The notes beneath the pieces are model-generated. The model did not search any database and was not told the DNA's origin. It worked only from the letters and a program-made list of their open reading frames with translations. The position numbers and the translations under genes were made by a program. From the NCBI GenBank assembly GCA_031285215.1, contig JAITWQ010000236.1, forward strand, positions 1 to 6,967: 6,967 nucleotides of DNA, read 5' to 3'. The DNA comes from Syntrophobacterales bacterium. GTDB lineage: Bacteria > Desulfobacterota > Syntrophia > Syntrophales > JAAYKM01. Each line of letters starts with the position of its first letter. The first letter of the stretch is position 1. Positions 1 to 5,636 of this stretch are shown here, one piece after another.

Positions 1-29
1 AAAAGGTTAACGATAATTCTCTTCTTCAT
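1..29 (-). CDS. Start of an unidentified gene downstream of selA (partial, leaves window)
   Basis: Only nine full codons are visible, reading MKKRIIVNL from an ATG at 29..27. The start is supported by an AAGGAG ribosome binding site at 42..37 with seven bases of spacing, and by its position 27 bases beyond the selA stop codon on the same strand, which suggests co-transcription with selA. selB is a frequent partner of selA, but SelB proteins normally open with a sequence like M-K-x-I-I-V-G-T-A-G-H-I-D-H-G-K. Here V is followed by N-L, so the visible residues do not fit a SelB start. Too little is present to name the product. Confidence 0.45.
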
Positions 30-55
30 TGATTTTCTCCTTCAACCATGTTTTC

Positions 56-1447
56 CTAAATCTCACGGCAAAGGAGAGGAAATTCCTCGTCCCTGACGGT
101 ACGGACATCCAGCAATACTTCATCGCCGTCAATACGCGCAATGACGGGAACGGGAAATTGCCGCATGATTTTCTCCAAACGGGTTGCCGGTATTTGGGCA
201 TGACGCAGGGACACCAATGTCGTTTCCATTTCCCGGGTGGGTAAAGCGCCGCCCCCTACGGCAGAAACGCCATGTTTAAGGGAAACGGACAAAAATGGAT
301 TTTTAATCCGCCTTATGGCGGAGGCCAGTTTCCTGGCGCGCGCCCGTGTCCGGGCAAGGGATTCCGTAAGGGAACGCAGGATATGAATGTTTTGCACGGC
401 CTTTTCCGGGTGCAGATATTCAATCAGCGTTGCCTCCAGTGCGGCCAGGGTCAGTTTATCAACGCGGAGGGCGCGATTAAGGGGATTTTTCATGACGGAA
501 GCAAGGATTTTTTTCGTCCCCAGAATAATGCCCGCCTGGGGGCCGCCCAGCAGCTTATCGCCGCTGATCGTCACCACGTCCACACCGGTTTTCATGACCA
601 CAGGAACCGCCGGTTCATCGCCCAGACCATAAGATGACAAATCAATCATACAGCCGCTTCCCAAATCGTCCATAACGGGAAGACCATATTTCTTCCCCAG
701 AAGGACAAGGGATTCCAGCGGTGTTTCCTCGGTAAAACCAACGATGCGGAAATTACTGGTATGGACTTTCATGATCAGACCCGTTTGCTCGGAAATCGCC
801 CCTTCATAATCGGCCAGGCGCGTGCGATTCGTTGTTCCCACTTCGCGCAGCACGGCGCCGCTTTTTTCCATAACAGCGGGAATACGAAATTCTCCGCCGA
901 TTTCCACAAGCTCGCCCCTGGATACGATGGCCTCCCGGCCATGGGCAAGGGTATCTAAAACCAAAAGAACGGCGGCGGCATTATTGTTGACCACCAGGGC
1001 GTCCTCCGCGCCGGAAAGAGCGCACAGCAGCTCCCGCACGTGGTTGTAACGAAGCCCCCGCTCCCCTTTGTCCGTATCATATTCAAGATTGCTGTATGAG
1101 CGGGACACTTCAATTATATGAGCCAAAGCGCTGTCACACAGAGGGGCGCGGCCAAGATTCGTATGCAGAACCACACCCGTCGCATTGATTACGCGCCTCA
1201 GGCGAAACCGGGACAAGGCGCACAGCTTTCCTTCAATCCGCTCAAGAATATCGTCGAACAGAGAATGGGACAATGGCGATATGTCATCTTTGATCATTCG
1301 CCCACGCACTTCTTCCAGCGCCGCACGGCTCGCGGCGATAACATGCCCCTTCCCGTAAAGAGAAAACACTCCCCACTTTTCCAGCGCCAAAAGAATGTCG
1401 TCCATTTTGGGAAGCTGCCTCAGGAGATTTTTTTTCTTTTCATCCAT
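56..1447 (-). CDS. selA: L-seryl-tRNA(Sec) selenium transferase (selenocysteine synthase)
   Basis: SelA is a cytoplasmic PLP enzyme that converts Ser-tRNA(Sec) to Sec-tRNA(Sec) using selenophosphate made by SelD. The family's blocks are all present: the N-terminal LLRQLP segment, LHTNLGR near residues 94-100, VNNNAAAVLL near 153, SRGELVEIGG near 176, VGTTNRT near 203, KVHTSN near 227, DDLGSG near 260, and SGDKLLGGPQAG near 295-306, whose lysine 298 should hold PLP (E. coli Lys295). The frame is open upstream to a TTG at 1489, with ATGs at 1468 and 1447. I chose 1447 because it gives 463 residues, the E. coli length, puts QLP ten residues after the start as in E. coli, and follows a weak AAGAG seven bases upstream; 1468 remains possible. 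It appears to be co-transcribed with the gene at the left edge. Function is near certain; the exact start is not. Confidence 0.97.
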   Translation of the reverse strand: MDEKKKNLLRQLPKMDDILLALEKWGVFSLYGKGHVIAASRAALEEVRGRMIKDDISPLSHSLFDDILERIEGKLCALSRFRLRRVINATGVVLHTNLGRAPLCDSALAHIIEVSRSYSNLEYDTDKGERGLRYNHVRELLCALSGAEDALVVNNNAAAVLLVLDTLAHGREAIVSRGELVEIGGEFRIPAVMEKSGAVLREVGTTNRTRLADYEGAISEQTGLIMKVHTSNFRIVGFTEETPLESLVLLGKKYGLPVMDDLGSGCMIDLSSYGLGDEPAVPVVMKTGVDVVTISGDKLLGGPQAGIILGTKKILASVMKNPLNRALRVDKLTLAALEATLIEYLHPEKAVQNIHILRSLTESLARTRARARKLASAIRRIKNPFLSVSLKHGVSAVGGGALPTREMETTLVSLRHAQIPATRLEKIMRQFPVPVIARIDGDEVLLDVRTVRDEEFPLLCREI

Positions 1448-1560
1448 TTTGTCACTCTTGCCCGCCATAATTTTCACTTTGTTGTACAAAATATTTTCCG
1501 ATTATTAACACATTTCACCCCTGAAGGCACTGTTTTTTACTTCCGCCAAAAAATTTCCTT

Positions 1561-1569
1561 ATTATATCA
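1561..1569 (-). promoter_or_regulatory. Extended -10 promoter for selA
   Basis: On the minus strand the sequence reads TGATATAAT, a perfect TG-N-TATAAT extended -10 element. No good -35 box lies 16-18 bases upstream (the region is A/T-rich), as is common for extended -10 promoters. Transcription would start near 1554, leaving an untranslated leader of roughly 105 bases before the chosen selA start. It is the best sigma-70 match in this gap; the rest is inference. Confidence 0.5.
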
Positions 1570-1698
1570 CCTGTTTACAAAAAAAGATTGCTTAATTATG
1601 TTTTTTTTCTTGCATCTCTCATTTTTCTTGTATATGAAATGTCCAACCTGCAAACACTCTTGATTATCCAAAATCTCATCTTTATTGATTTGGTGAGT

Positions 1699-1744
1699 TC
1701 ATCTGAGCATACGTTCAATCGTTATTACATCAAAACTCAGATGA
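1699..1744 (+). repeat. 9-bp inverted repeat upstream of the transglycosylase gene
   Basis: TCATCTGAG at 1699-1707 is exactly complementary to CTCAGATGA at 1736-1744, with a 28-base loop. It ends 71 bases before the transglycosylase start and is not followed by a T-run, so it is not an intrinsic terminator. It could be a structured 5' leader or the two halves of a protein-binding site. A 9-bp perfect match at this distance is uncommon but not impossible by chance in a gap of this size. Confidence 0.45.
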
Positions 1745-1797
1745 TGGGAGAATTTTGGACGGAAGCCGAAAAATGAGTTCCGCCGATGATTTTCCGG

Positions 1798-1805
1798 AAA
1801 GGAGG
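1798..1805 (+). promoter_or_regulatory. Ribosome binding site fixing the transglycosylase start
   Basis: AAAGGAGG lies ten bases ahead of the ATG at 1816. It lies inside the longer open frame that begins at 1786, so it favours 1816 as the true start; that start also gives a clean signal peptide. Confidence 0.8.
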
Positions 1806-1815
1806 ATTTAGATCA

Positions 1816-2415
1816 ATGAAACGTTCCAGGCTTTTTACCGGTACTTTGCTTTCGGTTTTAGTGTTAGGCTCTCTGCAATATGCCACCCTTTCCCCCGCAG
1901 ATTTTTGCTGGGGAGAAGAAGAAAAGATTTCCGTCATTTCTCAAATTCAACAACATTTAAAGGACAAAGCAAAAAAGTTAAGCGATGAAGACATTGACCT
2001 CGTCGCCCAAATTGTTTTCGAAGATTCCCAGCTCTATGGCGTTGACTATCGTCTCGTTTTGGCCATCATGAAAACAGAAAGTGATTACAGGCATCACGTC
2101 ACCTCCTCGGCTGGGGCACGCGGCATAATGCAGATCCACCCCTCCCTTGCCAAAGGCATCGCCAAAGAAGCGGGCATTTATTATACCGGTGCGAAAGATC
2201 TCTTTGATCCGCACAAAAATATCCGCTTGGGGATTCATTATATTTCCATGCTCATAGATCTGTTTGGTGACGTACCCAAGGCGCTTTTTGCGTACAGCGT
2301 CGGCCATCATAAAGCGATACGCCTTATGGCCGCCGACAAAAATCATAATACGTTCTATACAAAACGCGTAATTGCGGAGTACCAGAAAAACACAAAGAAA
2401 ATGATTGGTTTATAG
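1816..2415 (+). CDS. Exported lytic transglycosylase, SLT family 1 type
   Basis: The 199-residue protein starts with a signal sequence (KRSR, then a hydrophobic stretch at about residues 7-25) with no convincing lipobox, so it is probably periplasmic or membrane-anchored by its uncleaved N-terminus. A short helical linker (about 38-60) leads to an SLT domain. The catalytic glutamate is Glu88 in IMKTESDY, followed by SSAGARGIMQIHP (97-109), which matches the family's S-x-A-G-A-x-G-x-M-Q motif. The third motif reads AYSVGHHKA (159-167) in place of the usual A-Y-N-A-G-P. Such enzymes cleave the MurNAc-GlcNAc bond of peptidoglycan to form 1,6-anhydroMurNAc. The domain stands alone, without LysM or other wall-binding repeats. 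It has the same orientation as rho but is separated by about 380 bases, so it is probably its own transcription unit. Confidence 0.88.
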   Translation: MKRSRLFTGTLLSVLVLGSLQYATLSPADFCWGEEEKISVISQIQQHLKDKAKKLSDEDIDLVAQIVFEDSQLYGVDYRLVLAIMKTESDYRHHVTSSAGARGIMQIHPSLAKGIAKEAGIYYTGAKDLFDPHKNIRLGIHYISMLIDLFGDVPKALFAYSVGHHKAIRLMAADKNHNTFYTKRVIAEYQKNTKKMIGL

Positions 2416-2423
2416 CACACACA

Positions 2424-2468
2424 CGGGGCAGCCCCCGAAAATGCCTGTCTCCCAAAAAACACTGCCCC
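2424..2468 (+). terminator. Possible transcript end hairpin after the transglycosylase
   Basis: Nine bases past the stop codon, CGGGG (2424-2428) pairs with CCCCG (2433-2437) around a four-base loop. Alternatively GGGGCAG (2425-2431) pairs exactly with CTGCCCC (2462-2468) around a 30-base loop. Neither form is followed by a clear T-run, so this may be a 3' stabilising stem or a Rho-assisted end, not a classic intrinsic terminator. Confidence 0.3.
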
Positions 2469-2556
2469 TGTTGTGTTTGTTATACGCCATTTCACATTGT
2501 CCGCTCCCCATTGCCGTTATTTGAAAGATTTTTATGGCTCCATGACAAAAAACATC

Positions 2557-2584
2557 TTGACAGGAATTATCTTTCCCATGTAAG
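2557..2584 (+). promoter_or_regulatory. Candidate promoter for rho
   Basis: TTGACA at 2557-2562 is a perfect -35 box. TGTAAG at 2579-2584, 16 bases further, is a moderate -10 box. Transcription from here would start near 2591 and give a leader of about 200 bases. The same bases also take part in inverted repeats, so the promoter and RNA-structure readings compete. Confidence 0.4.
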
Positions 2585-2626
2585 GGAATCGAAAGTTCGA
2601 ATAGGCGTGCACACAATCTCCTGTCA
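2558..2626 (+). repeat. Nested inverted repeats upstream of rho
   Basis: An outer 8-bp match, TGACAGGA (2558-2565) with TCCTGTCA (2619-2626), encloses two adjacent smaller ones: TTCCC (2573-2577) with GGGAA (2584-2588), and TCGAA (2589-2593) with TTCGA (2596-2600). If transcribed from further upstream, this could fold into a branched RNA. If the TTGACA promoter is real, the smaller repeats could instead be operator sites. Each stem alone could arise by chance. Confidence 0.35.
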
Positions 2627-2716
2627 GAGAATACGTTCCATCGCTTTTACTTGAAAATCCATCTTATTTGCCTTGGTTACTATAAAGAAGTACTGTTCAT
2701 CATAAAATTTGCAATG

Positions 2717-2764
2717 TCCCATTATTGATGGGATTTATATGGGTAATTTATTCCCGTGGTTTTT
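2717..2764 (+). promoter_or_regulatory. Possible attenuator-like hairpins just upstream of rho
   Basis: TCCCAT (2717-2722) pairs with ATGGGA (2728-2733) across a five-base loop. A second ATGGG (2739-2743) can pair with CCCGT (2753-2757), extended by AA/TT around a TTTA loop with one bulged T, and this stem is followed by TTTTT at 2760-2764. The first CCCAT could pair with the second ATGGG instead, which would break up the downstream hairpin. The arrangement resembles an antiterminator/terminator pair, but the stems are short. Confidence 0.35.
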
Positions 2765-2794
2765 CTATAGTAAATTTAAATAAGGAATCTCAGC

Positions 2795-4042
2795 ATGAAC
2801 ATTGAGGACATTAAAAGACAACCCATCAGCGAACTGGCCAAACTTGCAAAAGACCTGGGTGTTGCCGATGCCGGCGGCATGAGACGGCAGGATCTTATTT
2901 TTGCCATCCTCCAAACCCAAGCGGAAAAAAACGGCGTGATCTCCGGCGCCGGAGTTCTTGAAATTCTTCCCGATGGCTTTGGCTTTCTCCGTGCCGTTGA
3001 TTATAATTACCTTCCCAGTCCGGATGACATCTATATTTCACCATCCCAGATACGCCGTTTTAATCTGCGGACAGGCGACACCATCACCGGAGAGGTCCGG
3101 CCGCCCAAAGAAGGGGAAAAATATTTTGCCCTTCTTAAAGTTGATTCCGTTAACTTTGAAAGCACGGAAGCGGCCAGAGACAAGATATTATTTGACAACT
3201 TAACTCCCCTCTATCCTCAGGAAAAATTATCTCTGGAATCAGATCCTGAAAACCTGTCCACTCGCGTCATGGATATGTTCACCCCCATCGGCAAGGGGCA
3301 AAGGGGACTCATTGTATCCCCTCCGCGGGCGGGAAAAACTGTTCTTCTCCATGACATTGCCCATAGCATCACTCAAAATAATAAAGAGGTGACGCTTATG
3401 GTACTCCTTATTGACGAGCGTCCCGAAGAAGTGACGGACATGGAGCGCAGCGTTGCCGGCGAGGTCATTTCCTCGACCTTCGATGAACCCGCATCGCGGC
3501 ACGTTCAGGTGGCGGAAATGGTGATTGAAAAGGCCAAGCGTCTGGTAGAACATCGCAAAGATGTTGTCATCCTTCTGGACAGTATCACGAGGCTGGCGCG
3601 TGCTTACAATACCGTTGTTCCCGCCAGCGGCAAGGTTCTCTCCGGCGGCGTGGATTCCAACGCCTTGCATAAACCCAAACGCTTTTTCGGCGCGGCCCGG
3701 AATATTGAGAATGGCGGCAGTCTGACCATCATCGCCACGGCCCTTATTGACACGGGAAGCCGTATGGATGAAGTTATTTTTGAAGAGTTTAAAGGAACGG
3801 GCAATATGGAGTTGCACCTTGACCGCCGCATTGCGGATCGGAGAGTTTTTCCCGCCTTTGATCTCATCCGCTCCGGGACAAGAAAAGAAGAACTGTTGAT
3901 CGCCAAAAACAATCTAAACCGTATCTGGATATTAAGGCGGCTTTTACAGGAAATGAACCCCGTTGACGCTATGGAGTTTATCCTTGATAAACTTCACAAA
4001 ACAACCGGCAATCAGGAGTTTCTGGACTCCATGAATCAGTAA
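2795..4042 (+). CDS. rho: Transcription termination factor Rho
   Basis: Rho is a hexameric RNA-dependent ATPase that pulls nascent RNA out of RNA polymerase at Rho-dependent terminators. At 415 residues it matches the family's usual compact form (E. coli 419) with no inserts. An N-terminal helical domain (1-45) is followed by the OB-fold RNA-binding domain (about 50-120), with [14 protein letters not shown] at 53-66. The RecA-like ATPase domain has the Walker A loop SPPRAGKT (175-182), [10 protein letters not shown] (204-213), a Walker B strand VVILLD ending at Asp262, then [10 protein letters not shown], and the RNA-contacting Q and R loops around [16 protein letters not shown] (280-295) and GTGNM (334-338). 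The start ATG follows AAGGA by eight bases. It probably has its own promoter in the long leader upstream. The identification is secure. Confidence 0.99.
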   Translation: MNIEDIKRQPISELAKLAKDLGVADAGGMRRQDLIFAILQTQAEKNGVISGAGVLEILPDGFGFLRAVDYNYLPSPDDIYISPSQIRRFNLRTGDTITGEVRPPKEGEKYFALLKVDSVNFESTEAARDKILFDNLTPLYPQEKLSLESDPENLSTRVMDMFTPIGKGQRGLIVSPPRAGKTVLLHDIAHSITQNNKEVTLMVLLIDERPEEVTDMERSVAGEVISSTFDEPASRHVQVAEMVIEKAKRLVEHRKDVVILLDSITRLARAYNTVVPASGKVLSGGVDSNALHKPKRFFGAARNIENGGSLTIIATALIDTGSRMDEVIFEEFKGTGNMELHLDRRIADRRVFPAFDLIRSGTRKEELLIAKNNLNRIWILRRLLQEMNPVDAMEFILDKLHKTTGNQEFLDSMNQ

Positions 4043-4056
4043 GGGAAAAATCCTTC

Positions 4057-4084
4057 TTGATATTATTATAAAAAACGTTATAAC
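4057..4084 (+). promoter_or_regulatory. Likely promoter for rpmE
   Basis: TTGATA (4057-4062, five of six consensus bases) and TATAAC (4079-4084, five of six) are 16 bases apart, starting 15 bases after the rho stop codon. The expected start of transcription, near 4091, is the first base of the hairpin at 4091-4117. This suggests that L31 can be expressed independently of rho. Confidence 0.55.
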
Positions 4085-4086
4085 GT
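4075..4086. repeat. 12-bp perfect palindrome over the rpmE -10 box
   Basis: ACGTTATAACGT is its own reverse complement and covers the TATAAC -10 box. Such a site could bind a dimeric repressor. It contains GTTATAAC, which loosely recalls the half-sites of gamma-proteobacterial Zur boxes, but the spacing differs, so no regulator is proposed. Confidence 0.5.
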
Positions 4087-4090
4087 CCGT

Positions 4091-4117
4091 CATTCTGAAG
4101 ATAAAATTTTCAGAGTG
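4091..4117 (+). promoter_or_regulatory. Leader hairpin of rpmE
   Basis: CATTCTGAA (4091-4099) pairs with TTCAGAGTG (4109-4117) with a single T-G wobble. Two further inner pairs (G-T and A-T) leave a five-base loop TAAAA, giving a stem of about 11 bp. It ends 31 bases before the rpmE start, leaving the ribosome binding site free, and has no T-run after it. L31 genes in several phyla have RNA leaders thought to bind L31; whether this is one is untested. It could equally be a 5' stabilising stem. Confidence 0.5.
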
Positions 4118-4132
4118 TTGCATCATGACAGT

Positions 4133-4138
4133 AAGGAG
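4133..4138 (+). promoter_or_regulatory. Ribosome binding site fixing the rpmE start
   Basis: AAGGAG sits ten bases ahead of the ATG at 4149. The earlier in-frame ATG at 4125 would place this site inside the gene and add eight residues foreign to L31, so 4149 is chosen. Confidence 0.85.
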
Positions 4139-4148
4139 AGAAAGTATA

Positions 4149-4367
4149 ATGAAAAAGGGTATCCATCCGGAATATACAGAAACAACCATCAGTTGTGTAT
4201 GCGGAAATGTCATCAATACCAGATCCACGCAAAAGGAAATCAAAATAGAAATATGCTCAAGCTGCCATCCTTTTATGACGGGGAAACACAAGATTGTTGA
4301 TACGGCGGGGCGCGTTGACCGGTTCATCAAAAAATACGGCCTCAAGGCAGACGCCGCGAAAAAATAG
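4149..4367 (+). CDS. rpmE: 50S ribosomal protein L31, zinc-binding type
   Basis: L31 is a small large-subunit protein that helps bridge the 50S and 30S subunits. The 72-residue product opens MKKGIHPEY, as L31 proteins do, and carries the zinc-binding cysteines of the C+ type: Cys16 and Cys18 in SCVCGN, and Cys36 and Cys39 in CSSCHPF, followed by the conserved TGK and GRVDRF (54-59) segments. E. coli L31 is 70 residues with the same cysteine pattern. The gene lies 106 bases after rho, a very common pairing, and seems to have its own promoter and leader hairpin. A zinc-free L31 paralogue would be elsewhere if it exists. Confidence 0.98.
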   Translation: MKKGIHPEYTETTISCVCGNVINTRSTQKEIKIEICSSCHPFMTGKHKIVDTAGRVDRFIKKYGLKADAAKK

Positions 4368-4387
4368 TCCGGCGCTATTTTCACTTT
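4352..4387 (+). terminator. Weak possible terminator at the rpmE stop
   Basis: AAAATAG (4361-4367, including the stop codon) pairs with CTATTTT (4375-4381) around a seven-base loop. Alternatively CGCCG (4352-4356) pairs with CGGCG (4370-4374), followed by the T-rich stretch CTATTTTCACTTTT. Both are imperfect; the second looks more like an intrinsic terminator, but its stem is only five pairs. Confidence 0.3.
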
Positions 4388-4498
4388 TCAGGTTTAATGT
4401 ATGGCCGGTGAAACGGTGTTTTGCCGTTTATCCTCTTATGGAATTCGGGGGCAACAGCCTTCCGAATTATCCTGTTAACCCGTATTCCCCCTGCGACC

Positions 4499-4512
4499 CT
4501 GTTATAAAACAG
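4499..4512 (+). promoter_or_regulatory. Extended -10 promoter candidate and inverted repeat before prfA
   Basis: TGTTATAAA (4500-4508) is a TG-N-TATAAA extended -10 box without a clear -35 box. It lies within the inverted repeat CTGTT-ATAA-AACAG. Transcription would start near 4515, about 40 bases before prfA. The 189-base gap between rpmE and prfA otherwise shows only a 6-bp hairpin (AAACGG at 4411 with CCGTTT at 4424) and no credible gene. Confidence 0.4.
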
Positions 4513-4556
4513 AATGAGGCCTTCAACTTGCCGGTTGGGGCTTTCAGGTAAGCTCT

Positions 4557-5636
4557 ATGTTTGAAAAACTGAAAGATATTGAAGAACGATATCGTGAACT
4601 GGAAGGGCTTCTTAGCGACCAGGCTATTGTTGCCAATGCCCAGCTCCGGCAAAAATACACGAAGGAACATGCGGATCTGTCTGATCTTGTCGAAGCCTAC
4701 CGTGAATACAGGGCCACATGTGAAAGAATCGAAGAGGGCGAGGCGATTCTACGCGGCAATGATCAGGAACTTATAGAAATTGTTAAGGAAGAATTACCTG
4801 ATACCAAAAACATCCTGAACCAAATAGAAGAGAAAATCAAAATACTCCTCATCCCCAAAGACCCTAATGACGATCGAAATGTTTTTCTGGAAATACGCGC
4901 CGGAACGGGAGGAGACGAAGCCGGTCTTTTCGTTGCCGATCTTTTTCGCATGTATGGACGCTATGCGGAAATGCAGCGCTGGAAAGTGGAAATCATCAGC
5001 AGCACCCCAGGGGGCGGTCTGGGAGGCTTTAAAGAAATCATCGCTTCCATTACCGGTTCCGGGGCATATAGCCGCCTGAAATACGAAAGCGGCGTTCACC
5101 GCGTTCAGCGCGTCCCTGTCACGGAAGCCCAGGGGCGAATTCACACTTCCGCCGTCACGGTAGCTATTCTGCCGGAAGCGGAAGAAGTGGAAGTCAATAT
5201 TGACCCCAATGATCTGCGGATTGATGTCTATCATTCCAGCGGCCATGGCGGTCAAAGCGTCAATACAACGGATTCGGCGGTACGTATAACCCACCTGCCC
5301 ACAGGACTGGTCGTCACGTGTCAGGACGAAAAATCTCAGTTGAAAAATAAATCCAAGGCGATGAAAGTTCTCCGGGCAAGGCTGCTGGACATTGCGACAT
5401 CAAAGCAGAATGCGCAAATATCCGAAACAAGGAAAAATCAAGTAGGGTCAGGGGATCGTAGCGAACGCATCCGCACCTATAATTATCCCCAAGGGCGGGT
5501 TACGGATCATCGCATCGGGTTAACCCTGTATAATCTGGACAAATTTCTGGACGGAGACGTGAGTGAAGTTCTGGACACACTTAATGCACACTACCAGGCC
5601 GAAATGCTGAAAAGCACGGCAAATGAAAGGACATGA
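4557..5636 (+). CDS. prfA: Peptide chain release factor 1
   Basis: RF1 reads UAA and UAG stop codons and triggers release of the finished peptide. The 359-residue protein has the helical N-terminal domain (to about 100), the conserved [15 protein letters not shown] block (111-125), the stop-codon-reading PxT tripeptide as Pro187-Val188-Thr189 in [16 protein letters not shown], and the catalytic GGQ at 231-233 in [11 protein letters not shown]. PxT, as opposed to the SPF-type tripeptide of RF2, marks it as RF1. There is no programmed frameshift. The start ATG has only a weak site (AGG at 4546-4548). The TGA stop overlaps the prmC start in ATGA, so its modifying enzyme is made from the same message. 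Identification is secure. Confidence 0.99.
   Translation: MFEKLKDIEERYRELEGLLSDQAIVANAQLRQKYTKEHADLSDLVEAYREYRATCERIEEGEAILRGNDQELIEIVKEELPDTKNILNQIEEKIKILLIPKDPNDDRNVFLEIRAGTGGDEAGLFVADLFRMYGRYAEMQRWKVEIISSTPGGGLGGFKEIIASITGSGAYSRLKYESGVHRVQRVPVTEAQGRIHTSAVTVAILPEAEEVEVNIDPNDLRIDVYHSSGHGGQSVNTTDSAVRITHLPTGLVVTCQDEKSQLKNKSKAMKVLRARLLDIATSKQNAQISETRKNQVGSGDRSERIRTYNYPQGRVTDHRIGLTLYNLDKFLDGDVSEVLDTLNAHYQAEMLKSTANERT
5626..5630 (+). promoter_or_regulatory. Closely spaced ribosome binding site of prmC
   Basis: AAAGG ends only two bases before the prmC ATG, closer than the usual five to nine. Together with the ATGA overlap, this suggests that prmC translation depends largely on ribosomes finishing prfA, which would tie the methyltransferase level to its substrate. 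Confidence 0.5.

Larger units (their letters stand above)
1448..1815. other. Divergent intergenic region between selA and the lytic transglycosylase
   Basis: This gap of about 370 bases separates two divergently transcribed genes. The selA side is AT-rich with T- and A-runs and holds the selA promoter at 1561-1569. The other side holds a 9-bp inverted repeat at 1699-1744 and the strong ribosome binding site of the transglycosylase. For the plus strand, only weak promoter matches were found (for example TTGCAT at 1610 with TATGAA at 1633, 17-base spacing), not good enough to call. The open frame at 1588-1776 is T-rich, lacks a ribosome binding site and is probably not a gene. Confidence 0.6.
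2416..2794 (+). other. Intergenic region and leader upstream of rho
   Basis: These 379 bases carry no convincing gene on either strand. From left to right they hold a GC-rich hairpin just after the transglycosylase stop, a TTGACA promoter candidate, a nest of inverted repeats at 2558-2626, and short stem-loops with a T-run at 2717-2764 just before the rho start. E. coli rho is known to be autoregulated by termination in its own leader, so a long leader here fits, but the link is inference. Confidence 0.55.

Noticed and set aside
56..1447. A UGA-decoded selenoprotein or SECIS element near selA
   Set aside because: None of the recognised genes has an in-frame UGA interrupting a conserved sequence, and no SECIS-like stem after such a codon was found.
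1118..1663. Plus-strand open frame of 181 codons opposite selA
   Set aside because: It lies almost wholly antisense to the well-conserved selA, its translation is low in complexity and unlike any family I know, and it has no ribosome binding site.
1588..1776. Small hydrophobic open frame before the transglycosylase
   Set aside because: It begins at a TTG in a T-run, has no ribosome binding site, and its hydrophobic look follows from the T-rich DNA.
2410..2616. Minus-strand cysteine-containing open frame between the transglycosylase and rho
   Set aside because: Its only start is a TTG directly abutting AGGAGA with no spacing, it has no recognisable motif, and it crosses the inverted repeats of the rho leader.
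3239..3817. Minus-strand open frame of 192 codons inside rho
   Set aside because: It is antisense to conserved rho codons, with no supporting start signals; a composition shadow.
4041..4055. AAGGG/TCCTT hairpin at the rho stop codon as a terminator
   Set aside because: The stem is only five pairs with one wobble and is not followed by a T-run; the next bases form the rpmE promoter.
4075..4086. Zur box at rpmE
   Set aside because: The palindrome has an even, compact form (GTTATAAC) and lacks the spacing and flanks of known Zur sites, so only an unspecified operator is suggested.
4294..4551. Plus-strand open frame running from inside rpmE to just before prfA
   Set aside because: It overlaps rpmE in another frame, neither the first start nor the internal ATG at 4438 has a ribosome binding site, and the protein resembles nothing known to me.
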